Below, one piece after another: positions 1-6,395 of a stretch of DNA of 21,274 nucleotides. The notes beneath the pieces are model-generated. The model saw only the letters and a list, made by a program, of their open reading frames with translations. It searched no databases and had not been told where the DNA came from. The stretch's first letter is position 1. Every line of letters starts with the position of its first letter. The DNA is from a virus. Made by a program: the position numbers and the translations under genes. The stretch is from IMG/VR virus record IMGVR_UViG_3300001533_002053, positions 1 to 21,274 of that record. One strand, 5' to 3'.

Positions 1-101
1 AATTTTACCATAAAAATCATGATGCCCCAAAAAACGCGATACTATATAATTTGAGTCGCATATAATATACAAACGATATATAAACAGCACATCCCCCCCC
101 C

Positions 102-130
102 TTGACCAAAAAGGTAACTCACGCTAAAAT
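102..130 (+). promoter_or_regulatory. Predicted sigma70-type promoter for the structural/lysis operon
   Basis: A -35 box TTGACC (102-107) and a -10 box TAAAAT (125-130) each match consensus at five of six positions and are separated by exactly 17 bases. A run of nine C residues (93-101) abuts the -35 box and an AT-rich stretch lies further upstream. Transcription would start near 137 and read into the first small gene at 243, making this the likely start of the late operon. An inverted repeat TGCTAT (141-146) / ATAGCA (164-169) just downstream of the start could be a regulator site, but that is only a guess. Confidence 0.6.
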
Positions 131-188
131 GACACCATAATGCTATAGTGCGCATTAGTTGTCATAGCAACACTCCTTATTTGAGAAG

Positions 189-222
189 ACGCTCAGGAAC
201 TTTGAAGCCCTGGGCGTTTTTT
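189..222 (+). terminator. Terminator-like hairpin in the leader of the operon
   Basis: The arms 189-197 and 209-217 pair over nine base pairs (one G-T wobble), with an 11-base loop, and are followed by a T run to 222. It lies between the predicted promoter at 102-130 and the first gene at 243. It could end an upstream transcript, or act as an attenuator that a late-gene antiterminator must overcome. The sequence alone does not decide between these. Confidence 0.55.
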
Positions 223-242
223 GTTTGGGCAGGTGAGCATGA

Positions 243-452
243 ATGAAGAAAACAATTTCAAAACTGAGTTTAAGGGGCAAAGACCTTGAGGATATCGCGG
301 TGCAGAGTCTCAGATGCGACATGAACATGGAGGAGCTTAAAGCATTGTTCAAGGCATTGCACGTGAAATATCACTACCGGCATTTGCAAAAAATTAAAAA
401 CTATAGAGCGCACGTGCGACAGGTGACCAGAAGCCCTGCGTTGGGTTACTGA
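243..452 (+). CDS. Small basic hypothetical protein, first gene of the operon
   Basis: The protein has 69 residues and is rich in Lys, Arg and His. Its middle is predicted helical, and I see no membrane segment or signal peptide. The start is chosen because AGGTGA (231-236) sits six bases upstream. A competing ATG at 239 opens a frame of only 16 codons. The stop is 14 bases before the GTG of the next gene, and the gene lies just downstream of the promoter and hairpin. I do not recognise the family. Its position in a cluster of tiny phage genes supports it being real, but it could be a chance frame. Confidence 0.5.
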   Translation: MKKTISKLSLRGKDLEDIAVQSLRCDMNMEELKALFKALHVKYHYRHLQKIKNYRAHVRQVTRSPALGY

Positions 453-466
453 AAGGGGGTAGTAGA

Positions 467-757
467 GTGGCGAATGGAGTTTTTTCAGGCATAATGCAAT
501 GGCCGGTTCACGCCATAGAAATATTAATGGGGGCAATAAGCTTTATCGGTTTGTTGATAGGCATCATTTATAAAAATTTGCAGGGACGTATTGACAGACT
601 ATCAAATGGTGTTGTCTATAAAGATACTTGCGAAAAGGTTCAAGGTCGTTTTTGTGATGAAATAAAGGAAGTCAAACAGGACGTAAAAGACATGAGGAAA
701 GAAGTCAATGAAGGAATAAGTGACCTGAAGAGAGAAATCATAAACGGTAGAGGGTAA
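467..757 (+). CDS. Small membrane protein with coiled-coil tail (holin or lysis-associated candidate)
   Basis: The protein has 96 residues and starts at GTG 467, preceded by AAAGGGGG (452-459) at a seven-base spacing. Residues about 18-36 form one hydrophobic membrane segment (IEILMGAISFIGLLIGIIY). The rest is a charged, heptad-like Lys/Glu helix with two Cys residues near its beginning. This layout, one N-terminal membrane helix plus a coiled coil, is common in small phage membrane proteins of lysis regions, such as the XhlA type and the Mu gp25/DUF2730 type. It sits in a cluster of tiny genes upstream of an endolysin. A holin-accessory role is an inference and no family was firmly recognised. 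Confidence 0.7.
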   Translation: MANGVFSGIMQWPVHAIEILMGAISFIGLLIGIIYKNLQGRIDRLSNGVVYKDTCEKVQGRFCDEIKEVKQDVKDMRKEVNEGISDLKREIINGRG

Positions 758-765
758 ACAATCTC

Positions 766-945
766 ATGGATATAGATACAATAAAATCCCTTTTAAAAAA
801 ACAGGCGTGCATTGCGGGACTGGCCACAAACTTGATGCGAGAGTACTCCGGCCATACGATGCTGTGCACAGATTTGCAGCTCATAGAGATTCACGTTGAC
901 GCGTCCATGAAAATATTGAGCGAGGAACTGGAGCCCAATGGATAA
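766..945 (+). CDS. Hypothetical protein, 59 residues
   Basis: The frame runs from ATG 766 to TAA 943-945 and gives 59 residues. It has an N-terminal helix with Lys residues, two Cys residues and an acidic C-terminus (ending EELEPNG). A weak ribosome site (AGAGGG near 750) lies about 11 bases upstream. The stop overlaps the ATG of the next small gene at 938, a sign of translational coupling. No membrane segment or known domain was recognised. The close packing between two other small genes is the main support for it being translated. Confidence 0.5.
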   Translation: MDIDTIKSLLKKQACIAGLATNLMREYSGHTMLCTDLQLIEIHVDASMKILSEELEPNG

Positions 946-1069
946 TCCCTATGAATTTCGCAGGGTAAACGACTGGCAGTGGCCGCCTGGGATAAGAATC
1001 AGCGTGCGATCAATGGTAGCCTTGTATAAGTGGATTAAGAAATGTTTGAGAAACTCAAAGAAAAATTAG
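938..1069 (+). CDS. Hypothetical protein, 43 residues
   Basis: The frame runs from ATG 938, inside the last codons of the preceding gene, to TAG 1067-1069. It encodes 43 residues with several Trp (NDWQWPP and YKWIKK) and a basic C-terminus. The eight-base overlap with the upstream gene and a 28-base overlap with the downstream gene fit the packed layout. No domain was recognised. It could be a small structural or accessory protein, or a chance frame. Confidence 0.4.
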   Translation: MDNPYEFRRVNDWQWPPGIRISVRSMVALYKWIKKCLRNSKKN

Positions 1070-1200
1070 CATTCCTGAAAATCATTAAAACGATAGGATT
1101 TATAAGAGCATGGCGCATTTATAAACTCTACTTAAAAATCAAAGAACTTATAAACTACTTTAAGGAGAAAAGCGATGGATCAGGTAATGGAAATAATTAA
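1042..1200 (+). CDS. Small basic helical hypothetical protein, 52 residues
   Basis: ATG 1042 to TAA 1198-1200 gives 52 residues. The protein is dominated by Lys, Ile, Leu, Phe and Tyr in an amphipathic, basic helix pattern and ends in a Gly/Asn-rich tail. It overlaps the genes on both sides by about 26-28 bases, and its 3' end carries the TAAGGAG ribosome site and start of the next gene. A membrane-associated role is possible given the amphipathic helix and the holin-like neighbour. No family was recognised. Confidence 0.45.
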   Translation: MFEKLKEKLAFLKIIKTIGFIRAWRIYKLYLKIKELINYFKEKSDGSGNGNN

Positions 1201-1387
1201 CTGGATCATTGACAATAAGGAGGTGATCCTGGGGGCCTGGGGGATGATCGTTGCGATTGCATCCTTAATCACAAAGATAATCCCAGGGGACGCTGATAAC
1301 AAAATAATTGATTGGCTGCTCAACATAATTCACAAGTGGCTTGCGCTCAATCCGACGGCCACCAGCAAAAGCCTGAGGAAAAAATAA
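1175..1387 (+). CDS. Small membrane protein, putative holin
   Basis: This 70-residue protein starts at ATG 1175 behind TAAGGAG (1160-1166). Residues about 18-36 are a hydrophobic membrane segment (VILGAWGMIVAIASLITKI), followed by a second hydrophobic stretch (IIDWLLNIIHKWLAL) and a basic C-terminal tail. Size, topology and tail composition resemble small phage holin-like proteins found next to endolysin genes. The M15 peptidase gene begins about 530 bases downstream. A holin role is inferred from topology and neighbourhood and is not proven. Confidence 0.65.
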   Translation: MDQVMEIINWIIDNKEVILGAWGMIVAIASLITKIIPGDADNKIIDWLLNIIHKWLALNPTATSKSLRKK

Positions 1388-1396
1388 GGGGGAAGA

Positions 1397-1561
1397 ATGA
1401 ATCTCAATGATTTTGCCGTAGTGGTCACCAAAAAAGAGGGGAAAAAGAAAAGCATTTCTATTGCCCAGGTCAAAGAGGTGATAAGGATTGTGCTTACTGA
1501 GCTGGCCAAGAATCCAGATGAAGCCATGAAAATCATAAGGAGATACACGCACAAGAAATGA
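1397..1561 (+). CDS. Small hypothetical protein, 54 residues
   Basis: ATG 1397 lies behind an AAGGGGGAAG ribosome site and the frame ends at TGA 1559-1561, giving 54 residues. The sequence has a Lys-rich segment, an IAQVKEVIRIVLTEL helix and a basic C-terminus. Small proteins of this shape (VTKKEG...SIAQVKEV) recur near holins in phage genomes, but I know of no function. Its stop overlaps the next start as ATGA, indicating coupled translation. Confidence 0.6.
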   Translation: MNLNDFAVVVTKKEGKKKSISIAQVKEVIRIVLTELAKNPDEAMKIIRRYTHKK

Positions 1562-1680
1562 CAGAGCGAGAAAAAATCATTTTGAAACTGGCAGGTTACG
1601 TTAAGACGCTTCCCTATATGGAGGCGTTTTTCGCGGTGCGGGCGAAAAATGGCAGAAGATTTGCCGAGGGATTTTTTTAA
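1558..1680 (+). CDS. Small hypothetical protein, 40 residues
   Basis: The frame begins at an ATGA overlap (1558-1561) with the preceding gene and ends at TAA 1678-1680, giving 40 residues. It is basic, with Phe/Ala-rich helical content and a hydrophobic C-terminus (EGFF). No domain was recognised. The stop-start overlap is the main support. An even shorter frame of 19 codons starts at ATG 1680 (TAATG overlap) and ends at 1739, but it is too short to call with confidence. Confidence 0.4.
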   Translation: MTEREKIILKLAGYVKTLPYMEAFFAVRAKNGRRFAEGFF

Positions 1681-1739
1681 TGCGTGGAATGAATTTTAGT
1701 GTTGGAATCAATCCGAACCTGTCGATTAATGATTTGTAA

Positions 1740-1918
1740 TATTTTGCTACTAATGTCCTGTGGTAATCAGTGGTTTTCATCTCATACAATCCTTTCTTGT
1801 GAGAGATTTAAAAAGCGAGATAAAAAGAGAGAAAAGTCTTTTTTTCATGTTTTTGAGAAAAAAGTGAAGAAAAAAGCCTTTAAAATACAAACAGATATGA
1901 TTTTTTGAGTATTTTTTT
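1740..1918 (+). other. AT- and purine-rich intergenic stretch, no gene seen
   Basis: This 179-base gap separates the small-gene cluster from the endolysin gene. It is unusually rich in A and G on the plus strand, especially 1801-1880. A weak hairpin, AAAAAGA (1822-1828) with TCTTTTT (1837-1843), is almost all A-T pairs. A TATGAT hexamer near 1895 resembles a -10 box but has no good -35 box at 16-18 bases. I can support neither a clear promoter nor a clear terminator. Confidence 0.4.
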
Positions 1919-2284
1919 ATGACCCTCAGAGAAAAACAGTCTAAATTTGTGCGGATGTTGTGGCAGCTTATAGGATTTGCCCATATCAATGGATTTGAGC
2001 TTACCCTCGGTGAATCCTATGTTGAGGTGGCAAAGTGTCCCCATTGCGGGGCAAAGGTGAGCAAGCATATAGATGATAGCACCCACTTTCATCGGCTTGC
2101 GCAGGATTTGAATCTTTTTAAAGATGGTGTCTATCTCAAAAAAACAGAGGATCATAAACTGCTCGGTGAATTTTGGGAGTCAATCGGCGGCTGTTGGGGC
2201 GGACGTTTCGGAGAGAGCGCACCAGGCGCAGGAGATGGGTGGGATGGGAATCACTATAGCCTGGAACATGATGGGATAAGATGA
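1919..2284 (+). CDS. M15-family peptidoglycan peptidase (endolysin)
   Basis: This 121-residue protein matches the small single-domain phage endolysins of the M15 zinc metallopeptidase family, which cut peptide bonds in peptidoglycan to release progeny. Its N-terminus (MTLREKQSKF) and the stretch around residue 60 (RLAQDLNLFKDG) are typical. The motif SxHxxxxAxD is present as S54, H56, A61 and D63, and H112 in GNHYSLEH fits the third zinc ligand. An unusual CPHCG (C40, C43) lies where many relatives have another loop, and residues 99-110 form a Gly-rich loop. No signal peptide is seen, so export would need a holin. The start has no clear ribosome site, but the N-terminus agrees with the family. 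The stop overlaps the next gene as ATGA. Confidence 0.88.
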   Translation: MTLREKQSKFVRMLWQLIGFAHINGFELTLGESYVEVAKCPHCGAKVSKHIDDSTHFHRLAQDLNLFKDGVYLKKTEDHKLLGEFWESIGGCWGGRFGESAPGAGDGWDGNHYSLEHDGIR

Positions 2285-2514
2285 CCTATAAAATTCCAAA
2301 GCTCACAAGAAATGAGATTGAGACCCTTCAGGTTGACGCAGCGATGAGAACCATGGGGAATCTCTCAAATTCACTAGTGGAAATTAATCAGGAGCTTGGT
2401 CTTGCCATAAGTGATTTAGGCCAGGCGAGAGTAAAAGTAGAGAAACTCAAAGCGGATAAACAGACAGTAGTCGAGCTTATGAGGGCTTTAAAAGTACTGG
2501 TGCAAAGTGGCTAA
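2281..2514 (+). CDS. Coiled-coil hypothetical protein
   Basis: The protein has 77 residues and starts at an ATGA overlap with the endolysin gene. Residues about 25-75 form an alpha-helical, coiled-coil-like region (for example ARVKVEKLKADKQTVVELMR). There is no membrane segment. It lies directly before the terminase small subunit, whose GTG overlaps its last eight bases. The role is unknown. Coupling on both sides shows it belongs to the same transcript, and a DNA-packaging or lysis accessory role is possible but unsupported. Confidence 0.65.
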   Translation: MTYKIPKLTRNEIETLQVDAAMRTMGNLSNSLVEINQELGLAISDLGQARVKVEKLKADKQTVVELMRALKVLVQSG

Positions 2515-3016
2515 AAAGAAAGTTAAAAAGAAGACAACTAAAAAAAAGTTAGTAAAGAAAAAAGTTGCTTCGCCTAAAGAGGCAGCGACCGTAGATCAGG
2601 CTGAGGATAGCAAAGGAAAAGAAAAGCCGCGATTAACCTTTGACGAGATAGAGTGGATTAAGGCGCTACTGGCGGTTAATACAAGCAAGAAGAAAGTGGC
2701 GGATGAGACCGGACGGTCCTGGGATACGATAGACAGGATAGGCAAGTTAAACGAGGAGGAGATCGAGAAGTATCGTGACATAAAAAGGAAAGAATTTGTT
2801 TGTAAGGCGTGGGGGAAAGTAAATTTACTACTGGATAAGGTGACAGATAGCAAGTGTATCTTTGCAACGGTCAGTCAAATAACTACTGCCATGGGCACCA
2901 TATACGATAAGGCAGCACTGGCCAGCGGAGAGGCAACGGACAGGGTACAGCACGATCTCTCAGACAATATCTGCAACCTGTTAAAAAAATGCAGAAATCA
3001 ACGGCAGAAGACCTGA
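2507..3016 (+). CDS. Putative terminase small subunit
   Basis: This 169-residue protein starts at GTG 2507. Residues 1-20 are almost entirely Lys (KKKVKKKTTKKK), a basic tail likely to bind DNA. Residues about 45-75 contain a helix-turn-helix-like segment (DEIEWIKALL, then KKVADETGRSWDTIDRI). Small terminase subunits recognise the packaging site through such N-terminal domains and recruit the large subunit. The remaining helices would serve oligomerisation. Position supports the call: it overlaps the large subunit gene by 28 bases. Sequence similarity to a named family is not obvious, so the call rests on the helix-turn-helix and context. Confidence 0.72.
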   Translation: MAKKKVKKKTTKKKLVKKKVASPKEAATVDQAEDSKGKEKPRLTFDEIEWIKALLAVNTSKKKVADETGRSWDTIDRIGKLNEEEIEKYRDIKRKEFVCKAWGKVNLLLDKVTDSKCIFATVSQITTAMGTIYDKAALASGEATDRVQHDLSDNICNLLKKCRNQRQKT

Positions 3017-4428
3017 AGGAAGTCGCAAAATGGCAGCAAGACTCTGAATATTTTTTTAAGGAAATCCTGGGCATTCACCCATGGGAAAAGCAGATCGAGA
3101 TAGCGGAATCGGTAAGGGATCACGAAAGGACGATCGTACCCGCTGCCTTCGGCGTGGGAAAAACCTACATTTCGGCGGCGATAGTGATTCAGTTTCTCTG
3201 TTCTTATTTTCCCTCAAAGGTAATTACCACCGCCTCTACCGCGAGACAGGTGCGGGATCTCCTCTGGCGTGAGATAAGGAATATCCACAAAAAAAGTCTT
3301 GTCCCCATAGGCGGCCGGCTGCTCACCCAGGTCCTTGAGTTTGATGAAGACTGGTACGCGGTGGGATTTACCACCGACGAGTACGATCCCGATAAATTCA
3401 CCGGCTACCACTCAGAAAATGTGCTCGTGGTGTTTGACCAGGCCTCAGGTATTCCTAAATCGATATGGACCGCAGCCGAGGGATTAATGACCTCGGCGTT
3501 TTGCCGGTGGCTGGCAATTGGCAATTGTACCAGCTCAGACAGCGAGTTTTTTAAGAACTGCAAGCCTAACTCAGGGTGGAATCGCATCCACATAACCGCC
3601 TTTGACTCACCCAACGTAAAGGCAGGCAAAAATATTTACCCGGGAATCATCGCCCATGACTATCCTAAAAAGAAAGCCGAGCAGTGGGGGAAAGAGTCGA
3701 TCCTCTACCAGATGTTTGTCATGGCGGAGTTTCCCCGGGAGGGCACTGATAATCTCATATCCTACTACTATGTAGAGAAGGCGCTGCTCGATAAATGGAA
3801 TAATGGAGATCCGGTAGAGATAGGGGTGGATCCGGCAGAGTACGGAGATGATAAGACGATATTGGTGGCGAGGAGGGGGTATAGAATCGTTGAGATCGAG
3901 GTCCACTCAAAGCAGGATATCATGGTCACCACCGGCAATGCGATTCAGATGGCACACCGGCTGGCCGAGCCTTCCGGGAAGGATCCTAAACGGATCCCCA
4001 TAAAGGTAGATACCATCGGAGTAGGATCCGGGATCCCGCCACGATTGAGAGAGCAGGGGTACAGAGGAATCGATGTCAAGGTATCAGAAAATCCCGCAGA
4101 CAAAGACACCTATGAGAATCTCAGGGCGGAACTCGCATTCAATCTCAAGGATCGTTTTATAAATGAAGAGATCGGCGTTTCGAGCGATATCCCCGCGCAC
4201 ATCATAGAGGAGTGGGAGGCGGACACAATAGAGCCCAAATATAGCGTTAACTCAAAGGGGAAGTACGTCTTGGAGCCAAAAGAAAAGATTAAAAAGAGGC
4301 TTAAAAGATCACCCGACTACTTTGAGGGAACCATGTTAGCCTTTGCACCGACCAAGCAGCTTGAGACGGAGATCTCCTATCAGTCGGTGACGCAAAGACG
4401 GTTTTCTTCAGGGAGGCGTGCCTGGTAA
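2989..4428 (+). CDS. terL: Terminase large subunit (packaging ATPase-nuclease)
   Basis: This 479-residue protein is the motor that pumps DNA into the procapsid and cuts it. The N-terminal ATPase has a Walker A (A52-T59, AAFGVGKT) and a Walker B strand ending at D150 (VLVVFDQASG). The usual motif in this family is DEASG, so Gln151 replaces the catalytic Glu. A C-motif-like GNCTSS follows. The RNase H-like nuclease domain has D281 (GVDPAEYGDDKT) and D341 (VDTIGVGSG), with more acidic residues near 380. Length is normal for a complete subunit. The start overlaps the small subunit by 28 bases, and TAATG joins the stop to the portal start. Confidence 0.93.
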   Translation: MQKSTAEDLKEVAKWQQDSEYFFKEILGIHPWEKQIEIAESVRDHERTIVPAAFGVGKTYISAAIVIQFLCSYFPSKVITTASTARQVRDLLWREIRNIHKKSLVPIGGRLLTQVLEFDEDWYAVGFTTDEYDPDKFTGYHSENVLVVFDQASGIPKSIWTAAEGLMTSAFCRWLAIGNCTSSDSEFFKNCKPNSGWNRIHITAFDSPNVKAGKNIYPGIIAHDYPKKKAEQWGKESILYQMFVMAEFPREGTDNLISYYYVEKALLDKWNNGDPVEIGVDPAEYGDDKTILVARRGYRIVEIEVHSKQDIMVTTGNAIQMAHRLAEPSGKDPKRIPIKVDTIGVGSGIPPRLREQGYRGIDVKVSENPADKDTYENLRAELAFNLKDRFINEEIGVSSDIPAHIIEEWEADTIEPKYSVNSKGKYVLEPKEKIKKRLKRSPDYFEGTMLAFAPTKQLETEISYQSVTQRRFSSGRRAW

Positions 4429-6380
4429 TGATAAAAAATATCTATCATGCGCTAAAGGATAATATAAAAAACAGATTGAGCAACAAGCAGGTAGCGGTGA
4501 CCAATGTCAGGGATAAGTGGTTTAACTATCCCGCAAATAATCTCACCCCTTCCACGCTGGCCTCATGCCTGGAGGAGGCGGACACCGGGTATGTGAGTAC
4601 CGCAATGGAGCTTTTTCAGGAGATTGAAAAGAAGGATCCGCAGATCCAGTCCTGTATGCAGATTAGAAAACTTGCAATTGTGGGAAAAGAGCGGGAGATA
4701 CGACCGGCGTCAGAAGAAAAAGCGCATGTTGAGAATAAAGTTTTCATTGAGGAGCTCTTTGATGATATCCCTAATTTTGACGTCTTTCTGCTTTCTCTGG
4801 CCGAGGCAATAGGTTTGGGATTCGCGGTGAATGAGATCATGTGGGATGTGGTAAACGGCAAGGTAAAGGTGGCTGAGCTCATTGAGGTGAATCAGATCAA
4901 TTTTACCTTTTACGACAACATCAAGGTGCTCACCACCCCCCGCTTACTCACCGATAGCAATCAATTCTCTGGAATCGAGCTTGAAAATAAAAAGTTTGTG
5001 TACCACCGGCATATTCCCTGGGGAAGGCACGTCGCGAGATCGGGAATCTTAAGGACACTTACCTGGTTCTATCTTTTTAAAAACTACAATTTAAAAGACT
5101 GGAGCGTATTTAATGAGGTGTATGGAATGCCGGTGCGGGTGGGAAGATATAAGCCGGGTGCCTCTCCCACGGAAATCGAGGCATTAAAAGACGCACTCGC
5201 AGATATGGCGAGCGATACTTCAATTGCGATCTCGGAGAATACGGTCATTGATTTTTTACAGTCAAGTTCAGCGGGCGGAAAAGGCGGATCAAACACCTAT
5301 AACACCCTGGCGGATTACTGCGACGCGGCAATCGCAAAAACAGTCTTAGGCCAAACGGCGAGCACGGAGGGGACACCGGGGAAACTGGGAGATGAAAAAG
5401 AGCGGGGAAGGGTACGACAGGATATCCTTGAGTACGACTGCAAGAGGATCGAAAACTCCGTCAATGAGCAATTGATACGATGGGTGATTGATTATCAATT
5501 CGGGCCGCAGGAAAAGTACCCGAAACTGAAGATACTCTGTGAGACCAAAGAGGATACAAACCAAAGGGCGGCGAGAGATGAAAAGATAAGAAGGGCGTTT
5601 CCCAGCGTGGTGATCCCGGACAAGTATGTGTATGACACCTACGGAATCCCTGAGCCTGATGAGAAGGAGATAGAGAAAGAAGAGGAGCGAAAGAAGCTGG
5701 AGCTTGAAAAAAAAGAAGGATCAAAAGTTCTACCATTTAAAGAATTAAAGGGAAAAGAAATTATAGAGGTCGCCACAGAAGAGATCGACACAGAGATAGC
5801 GAGCCTGAAAAAGACTATCGCAAACCTCTCCCAAAATCTCACAAAAAAAGAGATGGCGTCGATCATGGGGAGGATAGGGAATAAGATCACGGCCTTTGAG
5901 GGCGAGCTCAAGGAAAAGGTGATCAGGAAAGTACAGCGCGAACTAAAGCCGCTCTTGCAGGGCACAAAAAAACAACAAGAAGTATTGAAAAATTTTACCA
6001 CCTTTTTTAATAAGCCTGAATTTGTGGAAGAAGGATTAAGGCAGATGGAGCCGGCATCCCGGGCCAGGCTCTATATGAGAAATGAGCTAAAAAATGTCTA
6101 TACCGATACCTATCATGAGACGGTAAAAAAGGCCTTTCCGGATGAAGAGTTGTATGCATATTCATCCGGGCCTAGAGATGCACGAACTGCAGACGACAGC
6201 ATAAGCGTTGAAGAGCATACCAACCCCGATTACGGAGGGATGCCTCTTAAATATCCGGAAGAATGGGAGGCCGATCCTATCGTGCAGGCCAGCTTACGAC
6301 CTAACGATAGAGGACAACCACCTATTATTCAACCCTTATTCATGTTTTCACCGGACGTACAGAAAAGAATTAAATCATAA
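4428..6380 (+). CDS. Portal protein (DUF935/Mu gp29-like) with C-terminal MuF-like region
   Basis: This 650-residue protein matches the Mu gp29-like portal family (DUF935) over about residues 20-430, including a conserved WYLFKNYNLKDWSVFNEVYGMP segment (split here as WYLFKNYNLKDW and SVFNEVYGMP). The portal dodecamer forms the DNA gate at one capsid vertex. Residues about 430-540 are a long Lys/Glu helical region. Residues about 540-650 resemble a MuF-type minor head domain (ARLYMRNELKNVYTD, then GPRDARTADDS and NPDYGGMPL) but lack the Cys pair often seen there. Typical gp29 portals are about 480-520 residues with MuF encoded separately, so this looks like a natural fusion. The reading frame is intact throughout. 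Confidence 0.88.
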   Translation: MIKNIYHALKDNIKNRLSNKQVAVTNVRDKWFNYPANNLTPSTLASCLEEADTGYVSTAMELFQEIEKKDPQIQSCMQIRKLAIVGKEREIRPASEEKAHVENKVFIEELFDDIPNFDVFLLSLAEAIGLGFAVNEIMWDVVNGKVKVAELIEVNQINFTFYDNIKVLTTPRLLTDSNQFSGIELENKKFVYHRHIPWGRHVARSGILRTLTWFYLFKNYNLKDWSVFNEVYGMPVRVGRYKPGASPTEIEALKDALADMASDTSIAISENTVIDFLQSSSAGGKGGSNTYNTLADYCDAAIAKTVLGQTASTEGTPGKLGDEKERGRVRQDILEYDCKRIENSVNEQLIRWVIDYQFGPQEKYPKLKILCETKEDTNQRAARDEKIRRAFPSVVIPDKYVYDTYGIPEPDEKEIEKEEERKKLELEKKEGSKVLPFKELKGKEIIEVATEEIDTEIASLKKTIANLSQNLTKKEMASIMGRIGNKITAFEGELKEKVIRKVQRELKPLLQGTKKQQEVLKNFTTFFNKPEFVEEGLRQMEPASRARLYMRNELKNVYTDTYHETVKKAFPDEELYAYSSGPRDARTADDSISVEEHTNPDYGGMPLKYPEEWEADPIVQASLRPNDRGQPPIIQPLFMFSPDVQKRIKS

Positions 6381-6395
6381 TAAAGGTAACGAAAA

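Noticed and set aside
1699-1908. A 69-codon plus-strand frame in the gap before the endolysin
   Set aside because: Lys-rich low-complexity product from the purine-rich stretch, with no ribosome site. Only a chance frame is supported.
270-3906. Several minus-strand open frames of 60-147 codons, for example 1265-1552 and 3607-3906
   Set aside because: They lie opposite or across well-supported plus-strand genes, have no ribosome sites or recognisable domains, and look like shadow frames.
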